From Niastella koreensis GR20-10 (lineage in GTDB: Bacteria; Bacteroidota; Bacteroidia; Chitinophagales; Chitinophagaceae), in NCBI RefSeq assembly GCF_000246855.1, contig NC_016609.1:7266744-7330743 (forward strand): a DNA stretch of 64,000 nt, read 5' to 3'. Shown here in pieces: positions 10,590 to 18,307 of the stretch. The position numbers were made by a program, and so were the translations under genes. Within the stretch, counting starts at the first letter, position 1. Each line of letters opens with the position of its first letter. Under the pieces are notes generated by a model. The model saw only the letters and a program-made list of their open reading frames with translations. It was not told the origin of the DNA and ran no database searches.

Positions 10590-10621
10590 CCCTCCCGATT
10601 AAATTCGGAAGGGTTTTTTTT
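10590..10621 (+). terminator. Intrinsic terminator of the lmo0937-type gene
   Basis: The arms CCCTCCCGA and TTCGGAAGGG pair with one G-T wobble around a short AT loop and are followed by eight T residues. It lies about 40 nt after the stop codon at 10548. Confidence 0.75.
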
Positions 10622-10645
10622 GTTCCTTACCTCACGCTTATGTAA

Positions 10646-10685
10646 ACAAAAAAGCTGTCTTCCCAGACGAGTCTGGAAGACAGCT
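10646..10685 (-). terminator. Intrinsic terminator for the minus-strand gene at 10723
   Basis: The arms AGCTGTCTTCC (10653-10663) and GGAAGACAGCT (10675-10685) are perfect complements. Six A residues precede them on the plus strand, giving a T tract after the hairpin on the minus strand. It closes the gene that ends at 10723. Confidence 0.8.
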
Positions 10686-10722
10686 CTTATCACGTTGTAT
10701 ATATAGTGGAAAAAGATTGGAC

Positions 10723-11067
10723 TTAATTAATCATCAGCTTTTCGCTTCGCGACTCAACATCTGCAATAAACTTATACACGAATGGATCGGCCAGGTTTCC
10801 ACACCCGTCTATCAGCGTTCCTTTTACCCCATCTGCGGTTTCTATCACATACAACACTGCGCTATCATGGGGGTCGGAAAAACCTTCAAACCGGAAAGAG
10901 GTGACAACCTTTACTTCAGTGGGTCCATACAACTTCCGGGTACTGGATGATTCCAGGCCTTCGCGGGTAGCGACAAAATCCTCTTTGTAACCATCATCTA
11001 CCACTTTGCTCAGGCATGACACCATGCTCCGGATGTAAGGGGTAGATTTGTTATAATCTGCTTTCAT
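10723..11067 (-). CDS. Hypothetical protein, 114 aa
   Basis: I do not recognise this family. The preferred start is the ATG at 11067 (MKADYNKSTPYIRSM); an ATG two codons earlier is equally in frame. The product is soluble, with no signal peptide or membrane helix, mildly acidic, and alternates helix ('YIRSMVSCLSKVVDDGY') with strands ('EVKVVTSFRFEGF', 'AVLYVIETADGVKGTLIDG'), ending in a helix 'PFVYKFIADVESRSEKLMIN'. The ordered pattern and its own terminator 40 nt after the stop support a real gene. It is about 220 nt downstream of the DUF2383 gene on the same strand but with a hairpin between them, so it is probably transcribed alone. Confidence 0.68.
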   Translation of the reverse strand: MKADYNKSTPYIRSMVSCLSKVVDDGYKEDFVATREGLESSSTRKLYGPTEVKVVTSFRFEGFSDPHDSAVLYVIETADGVKGTLIDGCGNLADPFVYKFIADVESRSEKLMIN

Positions 11068-11218
11068 ACCCATTTATTTACTTAAGATTATATTTAGAAA
11101 AATTGTTGCCACTGATTTTATTGGCATTTTTGGTCAAAGAGTGTATTTATTTCCCCATATCCATATCAATTTTTCAATATATTTTCAACAACCTGGTGTA
11201 GAATCAACAAATAGCAAA

Positions 11219-11254
11219 CAGGCCATCCCGGTAAATGGGACGGCCTGCGTTTTT
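11219..11254 (+). terminator. Hairpin with T tract between two minus-strand genes
   Basis: AGGCCATCCC pairs with GGGACGGCCT (one mismatch) around GGTAAAT, followed on the plus strand by CGTTTTT. No plus-strand gene precedes it, so it may act as the end of the minus-strand DUF2383 gene (stop at 11285) or be a repeat-type hairpin. A related core, CATCCCGGTAAA...GGGAC, occurs at 24066-24085. Confidence 0.5.
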
Positions 11255-11284
11255 GCTCTACAGTACTAAAGCCACTATTTTGAG

Positions 11285-11752
11285 TTACTTTGTTATTTCA
11301 TGCATATCCCTATACTTTTTTATCACGTCGTGCGCATTGCGCAATGATGCTTTCTGGCTGGTTATTAACTGACGAATGTCTGTTGATAAAGGCGCATCAG
11401 TAGCCAGCGCGTCTTCATAAGCACGTTGGGCCGCATCTTCACCATATTCACAGGAAGCCAGCAGGGCGTGGCGGTCTTTTCCGGTGAACATGTCCTTTAC
11501 ATTCATCCAGGCGCGATAAATCTTACCTGAGGTGGTTGTACCAGTTGCCGGTTCGCCACCCAAACGCCCTACCTGGGCGGTTAATTCAATGGCATTCTGC
11601 CGGCTTTCATCTGCCATTCGCTCAAATATGGTGCGAAGGTCAACATCTACATTTTTGGTATCCTCCGAGGCTCTCATATAGCCGGCAGTACGGTCGTTAT
11701 TGATCCTAATCAAATCATTTAATACTTCAACCACATCCTTATTTGTTGTCAT
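11285..11752 (-). CDS. PA2169-family four-helix-bundle protein (DUF2383)
   Basis: 155 residues. The pattern 'VLNDLIRINNDRTAGYMRASEDT', 'LRTIFERMADESRQNAIELTAQVGRLGGEP', 'GKIYRAWMNVKDMFTGKDRHALLASCEYGEDAAQRAYEDAL' and 'LITSQKASLRNAHDVIKKYRDMHE' matches DUF2383, a ferritin-like four-helix bundle. Glu and His residues (E in 'SCEYGED', H in 'NAHDVIK') sit where a metal site would be, but metal binding is not established for the family. Members are linked to general stress responses in Bacteroidota and Pseudomonas, which fits the DUF892 gene 4 kb away. It appears monocistronic. Confidence 0.88.
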   Translation of the reverse strand: MTTNKDVVEVLNDLIRINNDRTAGYMRASEDTKNVDVDLRTIFERMADESRQNAIELTAQVGRLGGEPATGTTTSGKIYRAWMNVKDMFTGKDRHALLASCEYGEDAAQRAYEDALATDAPLSTDIRQLITSQKASLRNAHDVIKKYRDMHEITK

Positions 11753-11967
11753 ATAGTTACATTTTAGGTTTACTAATAGTTTTTAATCAGTATATAACGC
11801 AACTCATTACACGCAAACATTGTAATCACTCACAATATCATTAGCGTAACAATGATATGGTAGTGCTAAAAAAACTATTCCCCTCTATAATACAGCATGC
11901 TATGATGACCACTGCTTTTAATTGGGAAATTAAGTTCACAAATAGTTCAAAGTTTAAAGTTCAAAGT

Positions 11968-12783
11968 TTAATGTCCATTAATAAAGTCTGCCATCTCTGC
12001 CAATGCCCGGCGGGAGGCTTCTTTGTGGATGTCTTTCTTCAGCCATACATGGGGTTGATCTTCATAGATACTCAACTTTGATCTTTCCTGAATACTTTTT
12101 ATGTGGTTATAAAAATGCCTGCTGTCATCCAGCAGTATTTCATTGGTGCCAACCATAATAAGCACGGGCGGGAACCGGGTAAGCAACGCTTTTTCCGGGC
12201 TCGACACCGCAAGCGGAGTATTGCCCGTATAAGCCCGGGCAAACATATGCAGTGCCTCCCGGTTCAGTGAAATATCGAGGTGGGCGTTTTCATTCATTGA
12301 GGGGTATTCGCATTCGAGGCTTATCCAGGGAGAGATCAACACTACAGCGCCTGGTAACGGGAGGTTCATTTTGAGCATTTCGCCAATGGCGGAAACGATC
12401 AGGCTGCCACCGGCACTGTCGCCAATAAGGTTTAACTGCGCTTCCGGATGGCGATTGGTTATTTCCCGGTAAACAGTTACCACGTCATTCAGGCCGGCGG
12501 GATAGGGGTTCTCCGGCGCCAGGGCATATTCTATAAAAAGAATTTTTGCCTGTAGCGTCTTTGCAAAATGCGTAACCATTCTTCCATGTGTTTCAACAGA
12601 ACCCATAGCAAAGCCACCGCCATGTAAGAAAATTATTATCCTGTCTGAAGACGGAGTTGCGGGGGTAAACCAGTAACAGTGTACACCTTCGATCATAACG
12701 GGCGTTATAGCTACCGTTGGCTCGCCGTCATAGGGATGCGGCTTGTTGTCGTAGCTTTCCCTTGCCTGTAATACTTTTTCCAT
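11968..12783 (-). CDS. Alpha/beta hydrolase, HSL-type esterase
   Basis: 271 residues, cytosolic. It carries the oxyanion-hole motif HGGGFAMGS (about residues 54-62), the nucleophile elbow GDSAGGS (about residue 120) and a C-terminal catalytic His in 'DQPHVW', so it belongs to the hormone-sensitive-lipase family acting on short-chain esters. The acid position is unusual: where relatives typically show 'G(S/T)DEILLDDS', this protein has 'GTNEILLDDS', so the expected Asp is Asn and the acid would have to be the neighbouring Glu or a later Asp. That reading is from memory of the family and needs an alignment. It lies 85 nt downstream of the Crp/Fnr regulator on the same strand, so the regulator may control it. 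Confidence 0.85.
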   Translation of the reverse strand: MEKVLQARESYDNKPHPYDGEPTVAITPVMIEGVHCYWFTPATPSSDRIIIFLHGGGFAMGSVETHGRMVTHFAKTLQAKILFIEYALAPENPYPAGLNDVVTVYREITNRHPEAQLNLIGDSAGGSLIVSAIGEMLKMNLPLPGAVVLISPWISLECEYPSMNENAHLDISLNREALHMFARAYTGNTPLAVSSPEKALLTRFPPVLIMVGTNEILLDDSRHFYNHIKSIQERSKLSIYEDQPHVWLKKDIHKEASRRALAEMADFINGH

Positions 12784-12868
12784 GATCTGCTTTTTTATTT
12801 AGTGCAAACCTAGCCTTCGATCATGGATCTGACTTATAAGGTAGTTTAATAAACAGGCTTAAACCAGA

Positions 12869-13462
12869 TTAAGAATAACCCGTTTTCTGGGAGAGCTCTT
12901 TACGGATCTTGCTCAGGAATTCGGGGGTAATGCCCAGGTAGGAGGCGATCTGGGTATTGGGCAATCGCTGTGATAAGGCGGGATATTGCTGCAGAAAGGT
13001 AAGATACCGTTCTTCGGCCGTAGAGCTTACAATTTGCAGCAACCGGTTCTCCAGTTCGGCAAACCTTGTTTCCACGATCACTCTGAAGTTCCTGTCGAAC
13101 TTTGGATACGTTCTGAAAAAGTAAATCAGGTCGGGTCTGCTTAGCTGGAAAATAACAGATGGTTCGATGGCTTCAATATTTACCTTGCTTTTCTTTTCGG
13201 CGTAAAAGCTGTCGATGATCATGATCCAGTCGTTCTCCGCAGCAAATTGCAGATTGTGCTCCACGCCCTTATTATCGACCTGGAATACCTTGAAACATCC
13301 GGCCGCAACAAAAGTGTAATGCCTGCACACCTCATCTTCAGTGAGAATGATCTGTCTCCGTTTGATCTTTCGTTCAATGGCTCTTTCTTTCAGATCTGCT
13401 TTTTCAGGTTCATCCAGGGGAAGGTACCTGTCAAAACTGGCGAATAATTTATCTATGGACAC
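12869..13462 (-). CDS. Crp/Fnr-family transcriptional regulator
   Basis: 197 residues: an N-terminal cyclic-nucleotide-binding beta-roll (residues ~1-115, with 'GCFKVFQVDNKGVEHNLQFAAENDWI') and a C-terminal winged helix with the recognition segment 'LPNTQIASYLGITPEFLSKIRKEL' (~165-190). The phosphate-binding cassette of true CRP (RE.S ring) is degenerate, as is usual in the large Bacteroidota subfamily that senses unknown signals. No cysteine cluster for an Fe-S centre is present, so it is not an O2-sensing Fnr. It begins its own unit and probably extends into the esterase gene 85 nt downstream. Confidence 0.86.
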   Translation of the reverse strand: MSIDKLFASFDRYLPLDEPEKADLKERAIERKIKRRQIILTEDEVCRHYTFVAAGCFKVFQVDNKGVEHNLQFAAENDWIMIIDSFYAEKKSKVNIEAIEPSVIFQLSRPDLIYFFRTYPKFDRNFRVIVETRFAELENRLLQIVSSTAEERYLTFLQQYPALSQRLPNTQIASYLGITPEFLSKIRKELSQKTGYS

Positions 13463-13569
13463 GGTTTGTGAGATTGCTTTGGCTTTAAAGATACGGCGGT
13501 TTGTTGGAAACGGCAGACGGCAAACGGCATACAGTTCGAGCCATTCAGTTCACGGCCAGGTGGCCTCTT

Positions 13570-13624
13570 GGCTTTAGCCTGCTGCCACCGGTTAAGTGTT
13601 GGCAGCATCCACCCAGGCTAAAGC
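13570..13624. repeat. REP-like palindromic element (GCTTTAGC family), copy 1
   Basis: Outer arms GCTTTAGCCTG (13571-13581) and CAGGCTAAAGC (13614-13624) are perfect complements. Inner arms CTGCCA (13582-13587) and TGGCAG (13600-13605) also pair. A second element with the same GCTTTAGC/GCTAAAGC core lies at 35907-35957, suggesting a dispersed family. Confidence 0.6.
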
Positions 13625-13653
13625 TTCAGCAACACGCGGGCGGCGGATAAAAT

Positions 13654-13680
13654 AAAAAAACCCGATGTAGAAACATCGGG
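13654..13680 (-). terminator. Intrinsic terminator (minus strand)
   Basis: CCCGATG and CATCGGG form a 7-bp stem over TAGAAA, with seven A residues on the plus-strand side, giving a U tract on minus-strand transcripts. It lies 190 nt beyond the topoisomerase stop and 35 nt beyond the stop of the small frame at 13715-13774. Confidence 0.75.
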
Positions 13681-13714
13681 AGTCCTTGGTTAAGGCCTGA
13701 TTTGTAGCGTAAGT

Positions 13715-13774
13715 TTATAATGAGTTTATATCTTCTTCTTTTAACCGTCCCTTTCTCTTCTCTTCATAAGGCAT
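13715..13774 (-). CDS. Possible 19-residue microprotein
   Basis: An ATG at 13774 opens MPYEEKRKGRLKEEDINSL and stops at 13715. It is highly charged, has no signal peptide, and is followed 35 nt later by a good terminator, so a short transcript could end here. Nothing else supports translation; it may be the 3' untranslated part of the topoisomerase transcript or a small RNA. Confidence 0.25.
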   Translation of the reverse strand: MPYEEKRKGRLKEEDINSL

Positions 13775-13871
13775 TTTACAGCGCCGGGGACATATATATT
13801 TTTATAAAAACTATGCCTAAAATTTTAAAGCGGAACAAATTGCATCTGTAGAAAATACTTCCCAAACTCGA

Positions 13872-14960
13872 TTAAATTTTGTGGAATGACTGTAGAATTT
13901 TCATCAAAATCTGTTCATCCGCATGCAGGCCGATAGTGGTTTCCGGGGATTCTTCCCCTTCCAGCTTTTTCAGGTATTTATTCAAACTATTTTCTTCATA
14001 CAACGCTATCAGCCCCGGGTGAACGTAGTACTTTTTACATACTGTGCGGGTATTCCCCAACTTTAGACTTACCTCATCCAGTGCTGCTACAATGTTCTTC
14101 TTTTGCTCGGTTTGCGTAACCGCTTCACCCATAGCCTGTAATGAGCGTAATAAATTAATGGAACCGGCCCAGGTCCTGAAATCTTTCGAAGTAAAATCAC
14201 TACCCGTTGTTTCTTTGATATAACTGTTTATCATGCCCGAATCGATGGGATGTTTATGACCTTCGTCATCATAATATTGAAACAGTTCTGCGCCGGGTAT
14301 TTCCCGGCAGTTCTTTACAATGCGGGCCAGCCGTTTACTTTTAAGCGTTATATTATGGCTCACCCCTTTTTTCCCCTTAAAAGAGAACTTAATGGTATCC
14401 CCGGCAATAACCACATGTTTGTCTTTTAAAGTTGTTAACCCATGCGAACCGTTTTGTTTTTCATATTCACCACTGCCCACCCTGATGTAAGTTTGCGCCA
14501 TTAAGCTAACCACTGTTGCAATAACCTTAGAGGCGGTTAAACTTCGCTGACTAAGATCAGATTCCAGCCGCTGCCGCAATGCAGGCAGGGCTTTTCCGAA
14601 TTCAGCCATCCGGTGAAACTTGGTTTCATTGCGCATAACCGACCACAGCGGGTGATACCGGTATTGTTTACGGTTACGAAGATCCAACCCGGTTGCCTGA
14701 ATGTGCCCGTTTGCCCGGGTACAGATCCATACCGAGGTCCAGGAGGGTGGAATGGCCAGGCTGCGGATCCTTTTCAGGTCTTCCTTTTTGCGAATCACTT
14801 TACCGGCGTATGCATACATATAACCTTTGCCCTTTTTTGTGCGAACGATTCCAGGCTCTCCGTCCGACACATACACCAGGTCGGCCAGGGTAGCCGCCTT
14901 TGCATAATCCCGGTTAATTTTTAAATATTGCCTGTGCGTCACTTTTGCCAACTGCCCCAT
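13872..14960 (-). CDS. DNA topoisomerase IB
   Basis: About 362 residues from the ATG at 14960 (MGQLAKVTHRQYLKINRDYA); an upstream in-frame start at 15014 would overlap the preceding gene and is less likely. The N-terminal domain shows 'YAGKVIRKKEDLKRIRSLAIPPSWTSVWICTRANGHIQATGLDLRNRKQYRYHP', the typical bacterial/poxvirus TopIB signature. The catalytic domain carries 'SLMAQTYIRVGSGEYEKQNGSHGLTTL', the basic 'FKGKKG', 'SKDFRTWAGSI' and the active-site tyrosine segment 'GNTRTVCKKYYVHPG' near residue 325. The enzyme relaxes supercoils through a 3'-phosphotyrosine link. It starts 1 nt after the stop of the iron-permease gene, so the two form an operon. Confidence 0.9.
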   Translation of the reverse strand: MGQLAKVTHRQYLKINRDYAKAATLADLVYVSDGEPGIVRTKKGKGYMYAYAGKVIRKKEDLKRIRSLAIPPSWTSVWICTRANGHIQATGLDLRNRKQYRYHPLWSVMRNETKFHRMAEFGKALPALRQRLESDLSQRSLTASKVIATVVSLMAQTYIRVGSGEYEKQNGSHGLTTLKDKHVVIAGDTIKFSFKGKKGVSHNITLKSKRLARIVKNCREIPGAELFQYYDDEGHKHPIDSGMINSYIKETTGSDFTSKDFRTWAGSINLLRSLQAMGEAVTQTEQKKNIVAALDEVSLKLGNTRTVCKKYYVHPGLIALYEENSLNKYLKKLEGEESPETTIGLHADEQILMKILQSFHKI

Positions 14961-14961
14961 A

Positions 14962-15432
14962 TCATTTCCCCGTTTTTTGGTGGCGTTTGAAATTATGGAG
15001 ATTTTTCGCCTCATTCAATGAATGCGAACTGTTTACCCCATTTTCCTTTTCGGCCAGCTCTGAAATGGTTATGTAAAACTCCTTGATCCTTTGCAGCTCT
15101 TCGTCAGTCAGGTCTTCAATATCAACCAGCCGGTTGCTTGCCCGCTCATGACTGGCTATCAACTCATTTAATTTCAAATGAATAGCCACTGTATCTTTAT
15201 TCTGTGATTGTTGTATAATGAACACCATCAGGAAGGTGATAATGGTAGTGCCGGTATTTATAACCAGTTGCCATGTATCGGAATAATGAAAAAGGGGACC
15301 AGTTACCGCCCAGATTATCACTACAGTAAGTGCTATTATAAATGCTATAGGTGAACCGGTTATCTTAGTTACTTTGTTCGACATCTTCTGGAATAATGCC
15401 GACAGTTTGTTCTTGTTCTTTGACCTTTCCAT
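14962..15432 (-). CDS. Low-affinity iron permease family protein
   Basis: About 156 residues from the ATG at 15432 (MERSKNKNKLSALFQ); an in-frame start 9 codons earlier adds only a poorly conserved leader. Two membrane helices ('AFIIALTVVIIWAVTGPLF' and 'LVINTGTTIITFLMVFIIQ') are joined by 'HYSDTWQ', followed by 'QSQNKDTVAIHLKLNELIASHERASNRLVDIEDLTDEEL'. This is the Fet4-like domain as found in short bacterial proteins, whose true function is uncertain because they are far smaller than yeast Fet4. It is the first gene of a two-gene unit with topoisomerase IB. Confidence 0.85.
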   Translation of the reverse strand: MERSKNKNKLSALFQKMSNKVTKITGSPIAFIIALTVVIIWAVTGPLFHYSDTWQLVINTGTTIITFLMVFIIQQSQNKDTVAIHLKLNELIASHERASNRLVDIEDLTDEELQRIKEFYITISELAEKENGVNSSHSLNEAKNLHNFKRHQKTGK

Positions 15433-15489
15433 AATTGTAGAATTTAGGAATTGTAGCAATGGAGAATACTAAATGGATATAGTAGGGAC

Positions 15490-15519
15490 AAAAAAAAGTC
15501 AGGCCAAGAATGGCCCGAC
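15490..15519 (-). terminator. Intrinsic terminator of the DUF892 gene
   Basis: GTCAGGCCA (15498-15506), loop AGAA, TGGCCCGAC (15511-15519); eight A residues on the plus-strand side become the U tract of minus-strand transcripts. A second looser hairpin (CCCCAT...ATGGGG) lies at about 15580-15612. Confidence 0.72.
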
Positions 15520-15631
15520 ACCAGTAGACCTTAAAAAACCCCTAAATCTATAACCAGAACTAAAAAACTCATACCAGCCCCCCATGCTTGATGGCATTAT
15601 GGGGTGGTTTTAATTATTTTCTAATACGGCT

Positions 15632-16300
15632 TTAATCTTCTTCCCCTTCACTACCTTCCTCCGTTTGATTTTCATCATCTTCTTCCAGGTCACCTTTCTG
15701 TTCATTGGCTCCCTCTTCATTAATATTGCTTTCTGCAATCTGGGAAAGCACCTGGTCTGCTTCTTTTTCTTCAGCCAAGGTTTGCCCTAAGATCTCAGCT
15801 ACATCGTTCATTCCAATGGTTCTGGCCAACTGCACCAGGCTGCCGTAGGTGGCAATTTCATAGTGTTCCACTTTTTGACAGGCCATAATAATAGCGGCGT
15901 CTCGGGTAGCCGTACCCTCGTCGGTTTCATCGATAATACTTTGTGCTTCTTTGATCAGGCCATTCATGGCTTCACATTTCTTTGCTTTGGCTGGCGCACC
16001 CATCATATCAAAAACCTGCTCAAGTCTGTTTATATGTTCTTTCGTTACGGTTACATGTTCAGTTATAGCTTCGGCCAATTCCTCGGTAGTGGTAGCACCC
16101 TGCATTTTTGGTAATTCCTGAACAAGCGCCTTTTCGGCCCACAGAATATCCTGTAACTGTTCTACAAAAAATTCTTTCAATAATGAGTTGCTTTCCCTTT
16201 TACCCATAGTTCCGGTTTTGCCAGTTGTTGGGGATCTTTTATTCGCCCTGGAAATTTTTGCAGCACCCGTTGTCCCCTTTGAACTTTTACCTCTTTCCAT
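15632..16300 (-). CDS. DUF892 (YciF/YciE-like) ferritin-like protein
   Basis: About 222 residues from the ATG at 16300 (MERGKSSKGTTGAAK); the longer frame to 16435 encodes an implausible Phe-rich leader. A basic, low-complexity N-terminus (K/S/T/R, about 35 residues) precedes the DUF892 domain: 'LLKEFFVEQLQDILWAEKALVQELPKM', 'AITEHVTVTKEHINRLEQVFDMMG', 'DAAIIMACQKVEHYEIATYGSLVQLARTIG', 'LGQTLAEEKEADQVLSQIAE'. Family members are ferritin-like dimers with a di-iron-type set of Glu and His residues and are induced by stress. The C-terminal ~30 residues are almost all Glu/Asp. The basic head and acidic tail are unusual and suggest self-association or nucleic-acid contact (inference). Confidence 0.88.
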   Translation of the reverse strand: MERGKSSKGTTGAAKISRANKRSPTTGKTGTMGKRESNSLLKEFFVEQLQDILWAEKALVQELPKMQGATTTEELAEAITEHVTVTKEHINRLEQVFDMMGAPAKAKKCEAMNGLIKEAQSIIDETDEGTATRDAAIIMACQKVEHYEIATYGSLVQLARTIGMNDVAEILGQTLAEEKEADQVLSQIAESNINEEGANEQKGDLEEDDENQTEEGSEGEED

Positions 16301-16482
16301 AACGCATTGTTTTGTGGTGAAAAAACGGATTTGTAAAAGATTGATAAAAAAGAAATGCCACGATTGAAGAAGAGAGAAGGTGGTGTGTAGAAAAAACTCT
16401 ACGTGAAAAGCCAATTTTTCAACGGTATGTGTCAAAAATGTAACTGGTATTTGTTTTGAACTTTAACAACTAAAACACACAT

Positions 16483-16998
16483 ATGAGATCCTCCAACAGT
16501 ATACCTTTTTTACAAAACAAGATACAGGGAATTGGCAGTGCGTTGTTTTATAATATGAGCGGAGGGGTGTTGAAATTCCCTACTACCATAGTATCTATCT
16601 TAAATGTAGATGAACTGGCAAACATCTGGTTCTTCACCAACCGTCCCGAACAACATTTACAGGAGTTTGATAAGGAGTTTGCCGCCGATATGCAGATCTA
16701 CCGCAAAGGCAAAGGCTACTATTTGCAGATAACAGGCAAAGCCTATATTATAAATGATCCTGAGGAATTAAACAGTCTCATTGGTTTATCGGATGAAATA
16801 AAGGCAAAGGCCTTCCAGGAAATGGTGCTGATAAAATTCAAGATAGGCAGTGCAAAATATTACAGTTATCAACCCCGGTTGTCATATAAGCACAACTTAC
16901 TGGGATTGCTGAACCGGTTTTATACCTGGTTGTTTAAAGAACCTGCCAGGCATGAACCATCTGTTTACCGGCCATCGCTGCCTAAGTTTGGGTTTTGA
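16483..16998 (+). CDS. Pyridoxamine 5'-phosphate oxidase-like stress protein
   Basis: 171 residues. 'FYNMSGGVLKFPTTIVSILNVDELANIWFFTNRPEQHLQEFDKEFAADMQIYRKGKGYYLQITGKAYII' is the split-barrel flavin-binding fold of general stress protein 26-like members of the PNPOx superfamily. These small proteins usually bind FMN or F420 but their substrates are mostly unknown. The C-terminal 40 residues ('YSYQPRLSYKHNLLGLLNRFYTWLFKEPARHEPS') form a lineage-specific tail. It stands alone, divergent from the DUF892 gene, and its unit ends at the hairpin near 17124. Confidence 0.82.
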   Translation: MRSSNSIPFLQNKIQGIGSALFYNMSGGVLKFPTTIVSILNVDELANIWFFTNRPEQHLQEFDKEFAADMQIYRKGKGYYLQITGKAYIINDPEELNSLIGLSDEIKAKAFQEMVLIKFKIGSAKYYSYQPRLSYKHNLLGLLNRFYTWLFKEPARHEPSVYRPSLPKFGF

Positions 16999-17014
16999 AG
17001 ACAGCTGCAAGCCT

Positions 17015-17042
17015 CAAGCTATAAGCAGCAAGCTATAAGCAA
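17015..17042 (+). repeat. 14-bp tandem duplication
   Basis: CAAGCTATAAGCAG at 17015-17028 is followed directly by CAAGCTATAAGCAA at 17029-17042, in the gap after the flavin-type gene. Confidence 0.6.
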
Positions 17043-17123
17043 TACACTGCAACGCGGCAAGAATACAGCTGCAAGGAATACACCGCTGCACAGCAGCTGG
17101 AGATATAGGAGATATAAAAAGAT

Positions 17124-17157
17124 AACCCTACAAAGCTCGTGACTTCGCAGGGTTTTT
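17124..17157 (+). terminator. Putative terminator after the PNPOx-like gene
   Basis: AACCCTACAAAG pairs imperfectly with CTTCGCAGGGTT (17141-17152 region), followed by TTTTATT. It could serve the plus-strand gene ending at 16998 although 125 nt separate them; no minus-strand T tract is present for the AraC gene. Confidence 0.55.
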
Positions 17158-17284
17158 ATTAGACGCCGACTAAGGGGACGACTCTTTAATACATTTCCGA
17201 TTTCGAGATTTTACGATTTCTTTAAATCCAACATCCTCACAGTTTTCAATCTCAAAATCTCTAAATTCCAATATCCCTAAATAA

Positions 17285-18307
17285 CTACGCGTTTTCCAAT
17301 TGTTTCTTCTTGTTGATACTACCCGGTGAGCAGCCCTGATGTTTTTTAAAGATCTCAATAAAATGGCTCACTTTTTCATAGCCCATCAGTTCTGCAATTT
17401 CATTTACAGAATAGGGTTTCTGCAACAGGATCGTTCGGGCCAAATCCATTTTCTTATTTAAATAATAGTCGTACAAACTTTTACCATAAATAAGTTTGAA
17501 GTATCGCTTCAATGTTGATTCGCTTAATGCTACCATTTTAGCGATCATGCCCATGCGCGGTGGCGTCTTTTGTAAATGCTCAAGCAAGATACTCTCTGCT
17601 TCTTTTATTTTCTCATAATAGAGATCAATATTGTTGCTCGTTTTTCCCAATTCCTCTCTTGATGCAGCAGTTAGAAAATCTCTTATGGTTCCGCTACCTT
17701 GGGCAAATACCGCGGTAGCATCGGCTTTAGGATCATCTACACTATCTATCAGCCTGGCTGCCAGCTGACCGGTTTTTGACTGAATAGTTTCTATCAATAC
17801 CGGCATGTTGCCCTCATCTAAAACTCCATCATTAAAATACCTGGCAATACGCAGGTAACCGGGTTGTTGCCTGATCCAGTAGCCCGAAATAGAGAATTCG
17901 ATCAATTGCACAGGCAGGGCAGGGTTCAACTGAAAGCCTGCAGTTACCGCATCGGGTACCAGAACAAACCGCCTGTCACGTACTTTATTAAATTGCTGGT
18001 GTTGGTTAATACTCCTTAGCTCAACCGATTCAGGAGTATGTATGCATAATAAACTAAACCCGTTATTAGTAATATGTACGGGCAAGGCTTCTTTTATAAA
18101 ATCAATGGGCCTTAATAAGTACAGGTCCCACACCCGCATATACAAACCCGCATCCAGGTGCCATGTTCTTATTTTTCCCCGCCCCATGTCGTTCGAAAAC
18201 CTGATGAGCGTATGGCCTTCTTCTAATTCCCCGCCGGTTTCCAGGGCCAGTTGTTTAAATTCCTCTTCCCGGTCAGTACTGCTTACACAAATTGAATAGC
18301 TTTTCAT
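17285..18307 (-). CDS. AraC-family transcriptional regulator
   Basis: About 340 residues from the ATG at 18307 (MKSYSICVSSTDREEEF). The C-terminal ~100 residues contain the two helix-turn-helix units of AraC/XylS: 'MGMIAKMVALSESTLKRYFKLIYGKSLYDYYLNKKMDLARTILL' and 'YSVNEIAELMGYEKVSHFIEIFKKHQGCSPG'. The N-terminal ~200 residues are a beta-rich sensor-like domain without a recognised ligand ('GEGHTLIRFSNDMGRGKIRTWHLDAGLYMRVWDLYL'), the usual arrangement in the PchR-like group of Bacteroidota. Target genes are not evident: the neighbour upstream is divergent and the one downstream convergent. Confidence 0.87.
   Translation of the reverse strand: MKSYSICVSSTDREEEFKQLALETGGELEEGHTLIRFSNDMGRGKIRTWHLDAGLYMRVWDLYLLRPIDFIKEALPVHITNNGFSLLCIHTPESVELRSINQHQQFNKVRDRRFVLVPDAVTAGFQLNPALPVQLIEFSISGYWIRQQPGYLRIARYFNDGVLDEGNMPVLIETIQSKTGQLAARLIDSVDDPKADATAVFAQGSGTIRDFLTAASREELGKTSNNIDLYYEKIKEAESILLEHLQKTPPRMGMIAKMVALSESTLKRYFKLIYGKSLYDYYLNKKMDLARTILLQKPYSVNEIAELMGYEKVSHFIEIFKKHQGCSPGSINKKKQLENA

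Larger units (their letters stand above)
13463..13871. other. Intergenic region with REP-like element, microORF and terminator
   Basis: This stretch holds three things described separately: an inverted-repeat element at 13570-13624, a minus-strand hairpin terminator at 13654-13680, and a possible 19-residue reading frame at 13715-13774. No longer gene is supportable. Confidence 0.6.

Noticed and set aside
17170..17358. 62-residue minus-strand frame at the AraC 3' end
   Set aside because: Overlaps the helix-turn-helix coding end of the AraC gene in another frame and is made of low-complexity sequence.
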